Origin: Cyanodermella asteris
Lineage: Eukaryota; Ascomycota; Lecanoromycetes; Ostropales; Stictidaceae
Length of the DNA: 64,000 bases
NCBI GenBank assembly: GCA_900618795.1
Contig: UYJD01000005.1
Location: forward strand, 342,811 to 406,810
Reading direction: 5' to 3'
The position numbers were made by a program, and so were the translations under genes. Positions 43,214 to 53,801 of the stretch are shown piece after piece. The notes under the pieces are model-generated. The model searched no databases. It worked only from the letters and a program-made list of their open reading frames with translations, and was not told the origin of the DNA. Numbering within the stretch: position 1 is the first letter of the stretch; each line of letters begins with the position of its first letter.

Positions 43214-44827
43214 ATGGCGCGTTTCTCAATGCGAAACGCGCTGAGGGCGTCCGCATCCCTCCTGGCAGCTCTCTCGATCTTGGCTGTGCCAGGAATTTCG
43301 ACACCGCTCGCCGACTACGCTCCTTCTGTCTCGGTGATCGCTGCACAAAGCGACATTCTCAGGAGAACTGCCGAGAGCGACGGCGAAAAGCCGGACCCTG
43401 CCAGCGCAGCATCCCCTCAAATCAACGCTCCCGACCACCTCATCACCACGTCGCATCACGGACTGAATGTGCCCAAGAAGGGGAACTACAACTTTCCGAA
43501 TAGTGCAGGAGGGGGAGTCAAGATCTTCATCATTGACACTGGCTTGAATGTCAATCACCCGCAAGTCAAGCTATTCCAACAATTCGGGGGCAAGCTCGAG
43601 TTCAGGAGCACTGACAAGACCCACCCTGATCGTCAAGATGACCGTGCTGCTGACGGCCACGGCTCCTGTGTCTGGCAATACGCTGCGTCTCCCAAATGGG
43701 GCGTTGCCAAGAAGGCCACTACGGTTATCGTGCAGACGTCCGGAACGACTGTTGCAGAGAAGGAGGCAAGCTGGATTGATGCTCTGGATATCGTCCAGAG
43801 AGACTTGGAGGCTGCGCCGGGTGGAAGAGCGATCATCAACATTTCGAACACGTGTAAGTTAGCACCTCGCTCATAAGTACGGCTCTCAGTGCTTACTTCC
43901 GCTTCTTCTAGTTCAATCCAAGGTACTTGACGTCACCACCAAATTCCGACAGGCGATCGAGAAGTTTGAAGAGCTTGGCGCCCTAGTGATCTTCTCAGCT
44001 GGCAACAGTGGTGACCTTGTGGAGGTCCCGGCTCCAAAATGCGCCATGAGGAACGATCTGAAGAACGTCCTGATCGTCGGCGCTACAACCCAAGCACATC
44101 AAAAGGCATCTTTCACGAACAAGGATCCCAAAGGCTGCATTGACGTGTGGGCACGCGGCGATGACCTCGCATGCATTAAACCTTCAGGCGCAGGCGTCAA
44201 CGAGGTAGGCATTTTAGACGAGGTCAAATCGGAAAAAGGCACTTCTTTTCCGCGCCGCAGGTTGCGGGAGCTGCCGCAGTCATGTGGGTGGACAAGGACT
44301 TTAAGACTGCGCAGCAAGTCCGCGACCACATCAAGTCACTGGCACATCCTCGCGTTGCTGGCGGACCAAATATCCTGTACAATGGGTACGATGCGAGCAC
44401 CAACCCTTGCAGTTTCAGCAAGAGAGCGGCAGGGAACGACACAGCCGAGGCTGATGGTGCTTTTTGCCCGATCCCGGCTCGCTCATCTGCCACAGTCAAC
44501 AGCACGGCCAGTGCTACGTCGACTCAGGGCAGCCTGAGGAGCGACTCGTCTACCATGGTCAGTGTAGTGAAGACGACGGCGTCATCTACGGTGTCTTCTG
44601 CGGTCGTCACTACCACTGCTGCGACATCAACCCAAAGAAGCCTCAACACCGGCCAGTCGACCACACTTAGTGCAAGCAAGACCACAACTTCGCCTTCGAA
44701 ATCTTCTACAGCTCTCACCACGCTTCGAACCACCACTAACCAGCCAATTACCACTTCCATTCGATCTTCAAAGACTCTGACCTCCAAGAAAGCTACTCAT
44801 TCGAGTCCAAAGGCCACAAAATCTTAG
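43214..44827 (+). CDS. Secreted subtilisin-like (S8) protein, frame broken at the catalytic serine
   Basis: The start MARFSMRNALRASASLLAAL leads into a signal peptide and a short propeptide. Catalytic Asp is in IFIIDTGLNVNHP, His in DGHGSCVWQY, and the oxyanion Asn in FSAGNSGD. Intron 1 is 43854-43911. Near 44237 the frame reads KGTSF, the catalytic serine motif, but then leaves frame: the continuation SAPQVAGAAAVM is one base out of phase. Either a single-base loss in the T-run near 44247, or splicing of 44205-44260 (GTAGGC...CAG), which keeps the frame, gives 499 residues and deletes the serine. The last 120 residues form a Ser/Thr-rich stalk without a GPI signal. So it is either a damaged protease gene or a pseudoprotease. 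Confidence 0.75.
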
Positions 44828-44858
44828 GCCGCAGCTTGAACATCGCTGTGAGGATAGC

Positions 44859-44882
44859 TGTGTGTGTGTGTGTGTGTGTGTG
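44859..44882 (+). repeat. (TG)12 microsatellite
   Basis: Twelve TG units directly 3' of the subtilase-like stop codon, in the likely 3' untranslated region. Such runs vary in length between strains. Confidence 0.95.
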
Positions 44883-45028
44883 GAATTTCTGGCGAACTGA
44901 TTCGTTACGAGACAGGGCATGGACCTGAGAATTTATCCGTTTACTTTTCAGGCTTATGTTTTATTCGTCACTCAGCCATATTGATACACCATAATCAATC
45001 ATCACATTCCTTTGCGCGATGAACAGCC

Positions 45029-46069
45029 TTATACAAGCGTGTAAACCAGCTTCTTGGCGCTGACCTGCCCATTCCTCATCTTGTCCAGGCCATCAAGAAT
45101 GCCTTCGAAGCCTTGGCCCACCTCGATTGGGTGAGGTTTGACCTTACCAGCAGCAATCAGAGGCCCTGCAACATTATTGAGCCAGTTTCTGATATACTCT
45201 CTGTCTTTCGGATCCGGGTTGACCGTCCTTCCCAGTTTCTCATACGTCTCACCTGTCGCAGTGTACAGCATCGTACCTTTCTTCGTAACGTCGTCTCTGG
45301 GGAATCCCTTTGGCGGCAGCAGAGCACCATACTGCAGCTGTCCTTCCTCAGCCTTCTCCGGGAACGCCTCGGCAGAGATCTTCATCGATTGTTCGAGAGC
45401 GATACAGTCAAAGATGTTGTGCAGCTTGCCGTTCGTGTACTCGCGAATCTTCTTGCCGCACTCAGGGTCGTTGTAGTCAAACACTTTCTTGGCACCGAGA
45501 GACTCCAGCATCGCATGGTTCTTCGGGCTTGCAGTGGTCAAGACCTCCAGTCCGGATAGAGCGGCAAACTGCACAGCCAGCGTTCCCGTCGCCGTGCTTC
45601 CACCGTAGATGAGAACCGGGAAGGGCTCCTTGGCCGGAGCATCCGGCGTCGGCCACCCTAAGCTCTGATACATTGCCTGGCCGACCGTGCCGACACCGCA
45701 CGCCAGTGATGCCGCTTCCTCGAAACTCAGATTGTCGGATTTTTTCAGGAAAAGGCCATCCTTGATCAGACAGTGTTCGGCAAAGCCACCGTCTTCGTGG
45801 TTGCTCACGTTCGAGCCGTGCGAGAAGCCGTAAACGCTGTCGCCGACCTTGACCGGGGACTTGACTCCTTCTCCGACTTCCTCGATGACTCCGGCAACGT
45901 CGCAGCCGACGACGGCGCCCTTGTCGCCGATTCTGTCAATGTGCTTCCAATCGGTCGGGTTCAGGGCCACGGCGTGGACTTTGATCTTGACATATTCTGG
46001 TCGGATCTTGAACTCGGCAATGTCGGAGACTGCAGCCTTGCCGGGTTCCTGGATGACAATCGCCTTCAT
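45029..46069 (-). CDS. MDR-family enoyl/quinone reductase (trans-acting enoyl reductase-like)
   Basis: Intact single-exon gene of 346 residues. The N-terminal GroES-like domain has ALNPTDWKHI and GCDVAGVIEEVGEGV; the Rossmann domain has LIYGGSTATGTLAVQFAAL with the NADPH loop, then ASPKNHAMLESLGAKKVFDY. The structural and catalytic zinc ligands of alcohol dehydrogenases are missing, as in quinone oxidoreductases and the stand-alone enoyl reductases (LovC type) that partner polyketide synthases. No polyketide synthase is present in the window, so a general NADPH-dependent reductase is the safer call. Predicted cytosolic. Confidence 0.88.
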   Translation of the reverse strand: MKAIVIQEPGKAAVSDIAEFKIRPEYVKIKVHAVALNPTDWKHIDRIGDKGAVVGCDVAGVIEEVGEGVKSPVKVGDSVYGFSHGSNVSNHEDGGFAEHCLIKDGLFLKKSDNLSFEEAASLACGVGTVGQAMYQSLGWPTPDAPAKEPFPVLIYGGSTATGTLAVQFAALSGLEVLTTASPKNHAMLESLGAKKVFDYNDPECGKKIREYTNGKLHNIFDCIALEQSMKISAEAFPEKAEEGQLQYGALLPPKGFPRDDVTKKGTMLYTATGETYEKLGRTVNPDPKDREYIRNWLNNVAGPLIAAGKVKPHPIEVGQGFEGILDGLDKMRNGQVSAKKLVYTLV

Positions 46070-46939
46070 GTCTTCTGTGTTTGCGAACTAGGTTCTGACG
46101 TTTGATGTGGTATATGTGTATGGTCTGGGGTAATTGATGAATCTGTCGTGCTAGCAGTATATAGTACAGTGGCTCTTGAGGGGTAAGATTGTTGATTTCT
46201 CAGCAAGACTTTATATTTCAAAGATCTGAAAGTATACTTCGTCTTTCATAAGCTTGATTGAGTGGATTGGAGGCTGATCAGCTAAGCAAGCAAGCATCAT
46301 GGAATGCGCCTGTCCACAGTGGCGCGACGTCATCTCCGACAACGGCGCCCCTCACTCGTGTCTACCTAGATCCACGAGTTGACAGCGGTACTTATTGTGA
46401 GAGGCGGGATGCTAGCGTTTTCAGTGTCTGTCAAACTGTATGCCATCCCAAATTGAGATCACAAAGAAATTGGCGGCAAAGCAAACTTCGATATGTCGGT
46501 GACGATATCAAAAGTTGGGGGCAAATTATGAGCTTGTCCTCAGCAAAAACGGCTCAGCAACGAAACACTTTGCTTGGGGTAAGTCAAAACCTCCGACTGA
46601 TTATTGTGGTCTACCCACGGCTAGGCAAGCTTATGTAGGCCCCCGAAGCACTTTTTCGTGTTGGAATCCTCCTAGGTCGTAATTCTTGTGCTTGACGAAC
46701 CAAACATCACTCCAGCCGCATCGCAAGGACGGTTCGGTGGTCGGCGCGTCCACACGTCCGCTCTGGCCACTCAACGACCAGATGACCAGTATCACGACCC
46801 AAAGCTACGGAACGCTGACTACCACGATGCATTGTCATGACAGATGTCTCAGCGTCGTGATATGAAAACAGCGCTTGCTACTAAACAACTCCAGAAGGGT
46901 TCCTCCCAGTGTCTTCAGTGATGGCATCCACATGAAATC
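46070..46939. other. Intergenic between MDR gene and zinc-cluster fragment
   Basis: No gene recognised. This is the upstream region of both flanking genes, which are divergent. Confidence 0.5.
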
Positions 46940-47320
46940 ATGCCGCCTCGACACTCTTGCCAGGAGTGCCGACGAAGGATGATCAAATGCAGCAGGACAG
47001 AGCCTTGCGCTTATTTTACGAAGCTGGGTTTGCGCTGCACATATCCTGTTCGACGTCCAAGACCTACGATCGAAGGCAATGACGATTCCAGGCAAGGCTC
47101 ACAGCTCACACCCGAACCTCTGGCGAGAATCTCGAACTTGGAGAAGCTTTTGGAGCAGTCAATAGCATCGAATAACGTGGAGATCCGGTCAAAGGTGGCA
47201 GGAAGCGGACCCATTGCTCTGGCAAGCGTCTCTTTGTCGAATTCAGAAGGTAGAATTTGCTATGTGAGAAAATGCCGAACCATCAGCCGTGAAGAATCAT
47301 CGAGGTCGGAAAAGAACTAG
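46940..47320 (+). pseudogene. Truncated Zn2Cys6 transcription-factor fragment
   Basis: The ATG at 46940 opens a 126-residue frame whose start MPPRHSCQECRRRMIKCSRT and EPCAYFTKLGLRC is a fungal zinc cluster. Of the six cysteines required, the fifth is Phe (CAYF where CxxC is expected), so the binuclear zinc site cannot form normally. A linker and a short coiled-coil-like segment (RISNLEKLLEQSI) follow, as in family members, then the frame stops. The activation and middle-homology domains (usually 400 or more residues) are absent and I see no continuation downstream, where the next gene lies on the other strand. Most likely a relic of a regulator gene. Confidence 0.7.
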
Positions 47321-47453
47321 TGGCACGAAACACATGCATGGTCGTGTGTATGGCATAAGTCTCCCGCGCGGACCCGCTGTGCAGAATTCGTACAATTGGA
47401 TTCGAAAGAAACCGAACGAACCAAACAATTCCTCTGTCAGCTTGTGATATGTC

Positions 47454-48068
47454 TCAAGTCTGTTGGCCTCTGGCGCCACCACTCGCAGCAATATTTCTCA
47501 GTCCAACGCCGAAATTGGGAGCATCACGCTTCTCCTGGGTGAGATCGACCGCTCGCTCTGACAAGACTCCCTTCTGAACGAGATGTTGCACGTATTCCAT
47601 GGTCCATTCCTGGCAGCGCCTGTTTCTGACCTTGGAGCTGATTAGCATGGTCTCTCGTGAAGTCGACGTTAATCTTGCACTCACACCGTCTACAGGACCC
47701 AGGAAGTTGGCGCTTGGTCTCGGTGGCTGAATCTGAAGAGCCCAAGCGTCCAACTGGCCAATGGCTTCGTCGGTCCGGACGAGGGCCCCAGCCACTGAGT
47801 CGGGCAAAAGCCCAGAATCGACGCGTCCCAACTCGACAGCTTCTCGAAAAGTTTTGTCACTGCTTGTGTCATAGTTGCGTATGAGCTCATGTGCATATCC
47901 ATTCATCGGAGTGCCGACGACATGGATCTTGGTTCCGCTGCAAGCGATCTTGTTCGGATCGTGCTGGGTGTGGGTTGTATTAGGCAGGAAGAGCGCAAAA
48001 TGGGCTCTTTGGGTCGCTGAGCCCCGATACAGGAGGAGGTACAGCGGTCTGTCGGTATTCGAAGACAT
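47454..48068 (-). CDS. Uncharacterised small fungal protein
   Basis: Two exons, 48068-47685 and 47630-47454, with a 54-base intron (47631-47684, GTGAGT...AAG, TGCTAAT branch). The intron has no stop, so the unspliced frame also stays open, but removal gives PVDGVRNRRCQEWTMEYV, a more natural join. The 186-residue product begins MSSNTDRPLYLLLYRGSATQ and contains KIHVVGTPMNGYAHELIRNY and EAIGQLDAWALQIQPPRPS. No signal peptide or membrane segment. The style matches a widespread family of fungal proteins of about 180 residues with no known function; I do not name it further. Confidence 0.72.
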   Translation of the reverse strand: MSSNTDRPLYLLLYRGSATQRAHFALFLPNTTHTQHDPNKIACSGTKIHVVGTPMNGYAHELIRNYDTSSDKTFREAVELGRVDSGLLPDSVAGALVRTDEAIGQLDAWALQIQPPRPSANFLGPVDGVSARLTSTSRETMLISSKVRNRRCQEWTMEYVQHLVQKGVLSERAVDLTQEKRDAPNFGVGLRNIAASGGARGQQT

Positions 48069-49224
48069 CGTTATGCGGCTTTGCTATTGCTAGTTCATGG
48101 CGAGCTCGCAGCCTTTGGGGCTCAACGCGGGCAAGTCAAAGTCGTTCCCCGCGTATTGACAAGATCACCACTGAACGTCCTTCTCTGTCGGCTCATAACA
48201 ATATTCAATCACGTACGTTGACCTCAAGTTCTATAAATACCTATCTCAGTATTCACGAAAGTCGATATATGCGTAATGGTTTAAGTAGAAGCTGCGATGC
48301 GCACCAGCGACTTCTGCCTACCCGGCCCCCGGATCGTGGCCATGATCGACGTCAGATCGTGGAGTCGCGGCTGGGGGTTCTTGTTCACGTAATCCGCTTC
48401 GTGGTTGGACCACAGCGAAGGCAAGCCACAATTTCAACGGCGAAAAGACTAAAACTGTGGTCAGAACTGCTGTCCTGCTGCTCTGAATCATGTTCGAGTC
48501 TCTTGCACACCGGCGCGGTGTTGACTTTCCGCATTTGTCCGAGAACGGCAAAAATGTCAGCACCGACGACCACATTGAATCACCGTGACATCTTGGACGA
48601 CATTGTGAGAACAGTAGCTCACATCTGAGTTGAAGCCCCAAGCTTACGTCATTCAGTCGCTTTTGGGGCCGAGACGAACAGAATCCCCATGTTTTCCCCT
48701 TGAATTTACGCACTGAGAGAAATGCTACCTAAGAAGCCGACGCTCTGATACCTAAACCTGCAGCCCATGAGGTCGTCGGCCCCTACGCCTTTGCGATTCT
48801 GATCATTGGACTTTGGCGAAGAAATCTCGAAGTCGAACTAGTTGATCCCCGCATGTCTCACACCTCTTAGTGTGCAACCCCGCCCTTATTATAGACATCA
48901 CGCGACCTTCTCCACAAAGTGGACCTGATACATACCCACACTCGCTTGAAGTTTCATATGTGAGTGATTGAACTTAGGCAAAACTGCGATGATGCCCTCA
49001 AGCCTGCTTTGGCCTTAGTCCACCTCGTCTGTTTCCGCATTCTCCGGGTTGACGGGGCAGAGCTGATGCCGAGACGTTGCACCGCAGTTTTGGAAGCCGA
49101 CCAGTAACCTTTGACCGGGTGAATTGAGACGATTGCCATGGTTCTTCTCGGTGACGCTATAAAGACAGCCTTTACAAGTAGGTTTTTGATTCTTCTTTGC
49201 TGTCCGCAATCCCCGAACTTCGAT
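48069..49224. other. 1.15-kb intergenic region
   Basis: It lies between divergent genes (uncharacterised small gene minus, GH5 plus). Frames such as 48218-48628 are unrecognised. It should hold both promoters. Confidence 0.5.
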
Positions 49225-50553
49225 ATGGCACCCAATGTGGCTGCCTCGGCTGTATTTGGCCTTGAAACAAGATCCGTGTTCCGCTCTTTGTTTTTGTTTC
49301 TGACTCTCGCAGTCTTCTCATTCGCATCGCCACTACAGGAATCGATTCGGGTAGAGAACGCTGCACCTGCCGATGGAACACAGCTTTCGCCACTTTCAAC
49401 CAGCTCACGATGGATCGTCGACAGCAATGGCAAGCGTGTCAAGCTAAGATGCGTCAACTGGGCAGGCCATTTGGAGGCAAATGTCCCTGAAGGGCTTTCT
49501 CATCGGACGCCAGCACAGCTGGCGACCTACATCAGTAGCTATGGCTTCAACTGTGTCCGCCTGACCTACAGCATTGACATGGCTTTGGCCCCAACTTATT
49601 CCATCAAACAATCCTTCGCCAACGCTGCGGTGACCACTGGAACCGATATGAACAGCGTCTACAACCAGGCCAACTCCCTCAACCCGTGGATGTCCAGCAG
49701 CGGTATTCGTGACGCCTTCGGGCAGGTCGTCACAGCGCTGAACGCAAAGGGAATCCGAGTGATATTGGACAACCATGTATCCAGAGAGCAATGGTGCTGC
49801 AACGTTGGTGACGGTAACGGCTGGTGGAACTCAGCATCTGGCTATGATGACGAGAACAGCCACTGGTTCGACACTCAGAAGTGGCTTGACGGCCTGAAGG
49901 CCATGGCTCAGTGGTCCAAAAACTACCCCAATATCGTTGGCATGAGCCTTCGGAACGAGTTGCGCGCCATTGGCAATCAAGATCAAGACAATCACAGCTC
50001 TTACTACAATCTGACCAGTTTGGGCGCCCAGTCCATTCACTCGGGTAATTCCGACCTACTGATCATGTTTGGCGGAGTCAACTATGCCACTGATCTCACG
50101 TTCATATACAACAGACCGCTGGACAAGAATGCTTGGAGTGGAGCATCCAAAACGGTATATGAGGCCCACATCTATCCATGGAGCTCCAGCGGGCTGACAG
50201 ACTGCAACACATTCGCCAGCTACGCCGACAAGCAATGGGGCTACCTGCTCACGCAGGGTCAGACATACACCAGTCCCTTGTGGGTAAGCGAGTGGGGTAT
50301 TGGGCTGAGTGGTGGCGACAACAATGGCATCAGTGATGATGATAACGGATATTTGAAATGTCTTGTACAGTACCTCTCGAACAACGATGCTGACTGGTCG
50401 TTTTGGGCGCTGCAAGGAAGCTACTATGCTCGCGACAACAAGACGAATGCTGACGAGTCTTTTGGCATTCTGGACTCAACATGGCAGAAAACGAGAAATA
50501 CAGCGTTTCATGATATGCTAGGCTCGTTGTGGAACGTCAACCAAAGCCCTTGA
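49225..50553 (+). CDS. Secreted GH5 glycoside hydrolase (cellulase family)
   Basis: Single-exon gene of 442 residues from ATG 49225; an ATG at 49138 would put 29 extra residues in front. A hydrophobic segment at about 20-36 (SLFLFLTLAVFSFASP) is the likely signal peptide. The GH5 motifs are present: VKLRCVNWAGHLEANVPEGL at the start of the barrel, ILDNHVS, GMSLRNELRA (acid/base Glu after Asn), YEAHIYPWSS (His and Tyr of the active site) and LWVSEWGIGLSGG (nucleophile Glu). QWCCNVGDGNGWW is typical of fungal GH5 members related to endoglucanase E1. It probably cleaves beta-1,4- or beta-1,3-linked glucans outside the cell. No carbohydrate-binding module. No lesion. Confidence 0.92.
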   Translation: MAPNVAASAVFGLETRSVFRSLFLFLTLAVFSFASPLQESIRVENAAPADGTQLSPLSTSSRWIVDSNGKRVKLRCVNWAGHLEANVPEGLSHRTPAQLATYISSYGFNCVRLTYSIDMALAPTYSIKQSFANAAVTTGTDMNSVYNQANSLNPWMSSSGIRDAFGQVVTALNAKGIRVILDNHVSREQWCCNVGDGNGWWNSASGYDDENSHWFDTQKWLDGLKAMAQWSKNYPNIVGMSLRNELRAIGNQDQDNHSSYYNLTSLGAQSIHSGNSDLLIMFGGVNYATDLTFIYNRPLDKNAWSGASKTVYEAHIYPWSSSGLTDCNTFASYADKQWGYLLTQGQTYTSPLWVSEWGIGLSGGDNNGISDDDNGYLKCLVQYLSNNDADWSFWALQGSYYARDNKTNADESFGILDSTWQKTRNTAFHDMLGSLWNVNQSP

Positions 50554-51428
50554 ACATATGTAAATTTCGGTACATAAGCAACAAAAACGTACATAGTATT
50601 TGCAGATGATCGTGTCGTGCTGAATGATTTCTCCTGACGCGTCATCATTGCATAATCTGAATCGTAAGCCTCAAATTTGCTCCAGCATGGCAGAATTGCT
50701 GGTTCTTGGTGTGGAAGCAGGCCATGGCGGGGATCTCGGATCGGCGCAGGTGCCCTCAGCGGACCCTCGGGAATTTCCCGGCGATCCATTTCCTAATCTT
50801 ATCAGATGATCTTATCATCTTTTGTATTGCACCATCTTGCAGACCAGACTTTGCAGTTATTTTTTTTTAATTTTTTTTTGAGGTGCTCAGAGGTGTTGTC
50901 CCTGTCCACCTCCATGAAAACGCATTGATTGAGCCAAGAAAACAGAGTGAGACATCTCTAGCGCAGCTCTCCCTCCGACACTCTTTCTCAAAGCTAATAA
51001 ATCCTAGCCAAGCCAGAACAGATCACCAACGTCGTGCACTCTCTCTGCTCCGCTAGGGTGCGCCGGACATCGGTGTCTTCAAGCTGCTTCTGTACCCGAC
51101 TGCGGCATTGATTGGCCAGCAAGGTGAGCAAGGAAGAGCCGGTGCCATGGGCATGATGCTCAGTTTTAGGTTCATGGGTGAGGAGTCACTTTGAAGATCT
51201 CTACCTCAAAGCAGGAAGCACGCATCAATCAAGCTTCTTTGAGCATCAGCAAACCTACTTTTGCAGCGGCAAGATAGAGCCGAGGTCGGATCGCCAGACA
51301 GAGGGTTCTGATCCCGAATATATTAGACCTTGTTACCATTTTCTTCATGGAATCCCCTCAACGTCAAACTGCTGGACAGACTTCACAAGAGACCTTTGCA
51401 AGCCACTTAGGGACTGAACTGCAGCACC
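50554..51428. other. Intergenic between GH5 and cutinase-like gene
   Basis: No gene supported. It contains a low-complexity T-rich tract at about 50858-50879 and C/T-rich sequence further on. The promoter of the cutinase-like gene lies here. Confidence 0.5.
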
Positions 51429-52216
51429 ATGCGTCCTTCTATCCTCTACTTCGTCTGTGCTCTCGTGTCTCTTGCCTCCGCGGCCACAACCTGCAAGTCT
51501 GGCTACCATATCATCGTGGCCCGCGCGGCCGGCGAGCTTCCCGGCGAAGGCAGCACCGGCTCCATTGCTTCCGACATCGTCGCTCGTGTTCCGGAATCTG
51601 ATAGCACGGGCTTGAACTACCTCGCACTGTCCATCTTCTACAATGTGTCGGAGCAAGGCGGTGTCAAGCAGCTGCGGTCTGACATCTCGAGCTACGTGAC
51701 TTCCTGTCCATCTGCGAACATTGTTCTCCTAGGATATGATCAGGGAGCGTATGTCGTCGGCGATGTCCTTGGAGGCGTCGGAGAAGCAGCGACGGACCCG
51801 ATCACGGGTGCGGATGCTCAGGCTGGTAGGCGAATAGATGGCTTCAGTTGGGCAGGGATATGTCGATGCTGATGGCTCTTCATAGTGAAAGGAGTGGTTT
51901 TACTCTCAGATCCCTCCTTTGTACCAGGCCAGGCGTATGGTGCTGGCAACGCTACCACGGCAGGCGTGAGTTACCACGCAGACAGCAAGACCGACGATGT
52001 CTGTATGTCCGACTTGCTAACAGTTGTGATCAGACCTATCCTTGTTCGGCGGCGAGTCTGAAGAACTTGCTCAAGTTCAGCAACGTGACGAAGTCCTACT
52101 GCGACGATGGCGACACAGTGTGCGCAAGTGGCAATAATTCTGGCGTGAATAGAGGCTACCTCGACAAATACGAGAAAGCTGCAGCTGACTTCATCGCTGG
52201 ACTGTACGGTGATTAG
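51429..52216 (+). CDS. Secreted cutinase-fold protein lacking catalytic Ser and His
   Basis: Three exons: 51429-51825, 51886-51965 and 52034-52216, introns of 60 and 68 bases (GTAGGC...TAG and GTGAGT...CAG, TGCTAAC branch), giving 219 residues. The second intron is chosen because it keeps the phase; other donors fail. A signal peptide (MRPSILYFVCALVSLASAAT) is followed by the alpha/beta-hydrolase core of CE5 cutinases and acetylxylan esterases: GYHIIVARAAGE, then IVLLGYDQGAYVVGDVL. Where the family has GYSQG, this protein has GYDQG (codon GAT, two changes from a serine codon). The catalytic Asp region SYCDDGDTVC is kept, but the usual H-L-x-Y is N-R-G-Y. With intact splicing, frame and cysteines, it looks like a maintained non-catalytic member. 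Confidence 0.8.
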
Positions 52217-52355
52217 AAGATTAACTTCCAGGGGCAGCAGTTTGACACTTTTCAGAGTCAACTTGGCTTGTGTGCATCAAACGACTTCGATACTGTTTCT
52301 CTATTAGTTCTTATGCTGCTCTATAGCATGATAGCTAGCCCATTCTCGCACCAAC

Positions 52356-52838
52356 TCAGTGGCTCGGCGTCATAACGTCCCTGTTCCCCTCCGTGAAAAC
52401 CAACTTCAGCGTCCAATCTTTACACTTCCACAGTCCATCACTCGCATCTCTCACAGCATCCACAAAATAGATCCCGCTACCTACAAACCGTTCTGCATCC
52501 GGCTTCATGCCCTCTCCCTGCCGGTAGTGGAAAGCCCGGCAGTTGCAGGTCACCTTCGCCGTGTCCTCCCCGGTCAGGCTCGCACGAACATTGGTCAGGT
52601 AGTGGACCGTGTCCATGGTGGCGATGTGAGCCCAGAGCTTCTTCTCGATGGTATCACGGCCGATATAGGGTTCGCGGCCGGCGATGGTGAAGGTTGCGTC
52701 TTCGATCATGGAAGAGTGGAGGAGGGAGACATCGCCGGTGTCGAAGGAGAGCGTGGCTCGGTAGAGCATGTCGGCGATGGCGACGTGGGTGTCCGCTGGG
52801 ACGGGAATGGAAGAGGAGGGGGCAGTGTGCTCAGACAT
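52356..52838 (-). CDS. SnoaL/NTF2-like protein
   Basis: Frame of 160 residues from ATG 52838 (MSEHTAPSSSIPVPADTHVA); the frame is open further up but the upstream stretch is not protein-like. IADMLYRATLSFDTGDVSLL, EDATFTIAGREPYIGRDTIE and KKLWAHIATMDTVHYLTNVR match the polyketide-cyclase-like SnoaL/DUF4440 fold of the NTF2 superfamily, closed by GSGIYFVDAVRD and WKCKDWTLKL. Members bind small hydrophobic molecules, and some are cyclases or hydratases; the role cannot be told from sequence. It is convergent with the cutinase-like gene, 139 bases apart. Confidence 0.82.
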   Translation of the reverse strand: MSEHTAPSSSIPVPADTHVAIADMLYRATLSFDTGDVSLLHSSMIEDATFTIAGREPYIGRDTIEKKLWAHIATMDTVHYLTNVRASLTGEDTAKVTCNCRAFHYRQGEGMKPDAERFVGSGIYFVDAVRDASDGLWKCKDWTLKLVFTEGNRDVMTPSH

Positions 52839-53801
52839 GATTGATCGAGTGACTGATTGCTTGATTGAGCCTTGAAATTGCAGCTTGAGATGTAATGCAG
52901 ATGATTTTGGGTCACTGGGAGTTTGAGGGTCTTGATATTCTTCTTGTGGTTGCATCGGAGAGTGTGGAAACGGCGACAATACCTTCGTATATGTACCCCA
53001 TGCCACGATGGCATCGGTCTTCAATCATTCATGCATTTCGGTGGTGGTGACTCTGACCGCCCGAAGATCGCGGTGTTCGTCCGCTACTTAGCTCCGAAAC
53101 AGATGCAGCAGGCCGAGTGTTGGGCTGAGCTGAGTAGCATCCTGCAGAAAGTCAGGTCGAACCAATGACTGCGTCGCAAAGGCGCAGTTGACTCGGTGCA
53201 GAATCCCGCCGATTTCAGGGTCCAAAGCAGGCTTTCGCGACACGGGCGACTTCTATCTCCATTGCACGTGACCCTTGGCCCCAGTGTTCCAAACTCCACT
53301 GCCTTTTGTGGCAATCTGCAACTGCGTGGTTTCGTATCTGAGAATCCACGGACTCTCCGCTCTACTCGTCGCGCTATGTTCGCTTGTAACGAGTTCGTGA
53401 TTTGCGCTTTCTGCCCTTCGCGCTTTCAGGACATGTGCTGATCCTCGGGGTTCGGCATTTGGCCCTGCATACGGAGCAAGCACTGGCAACGGAGATGGAA
53501 GTCTTGCGTTTTCGCATCTCAATGGAAGAATTGAAATGATGAAACGCAATATGCAGTTATTTTGACACGACCAAAGTCTTGAGATTTCCACGTACTCTGT
53601 CATTATGGCCGATTTTTGTGTTTTGGAATAATTTCACTGTCGCGTAACTCAATATCGGATGACATTTGAGGCCTCAAGACCCATGCTACTCTGCATTCGG
53701 CTGGCGAAATCCCTAGCACGTCAACCACAGTGCACCAATTTGTTCCGCCATGTCTACCAGTGAGCAAGTTTCACAGTCCAAAATTCGTAGAGATCAGAAT
53801 G
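52839..53801. other. Intergenic, about 1 kb
   Basis: No gene recognised between the SnoaL-like gene and the end of the G-alpha-like gene, both minus strand. Confidence 0.5.

Noticed and set aside
44205-44260. Simple reading of the subtilase-like gene as a true pseudoprotease
   Set aside because: The supposed intron contains the GTSF serine motif in frame, so loss of one base is an equally good explanation; kept as an open alternative rather than a claim.
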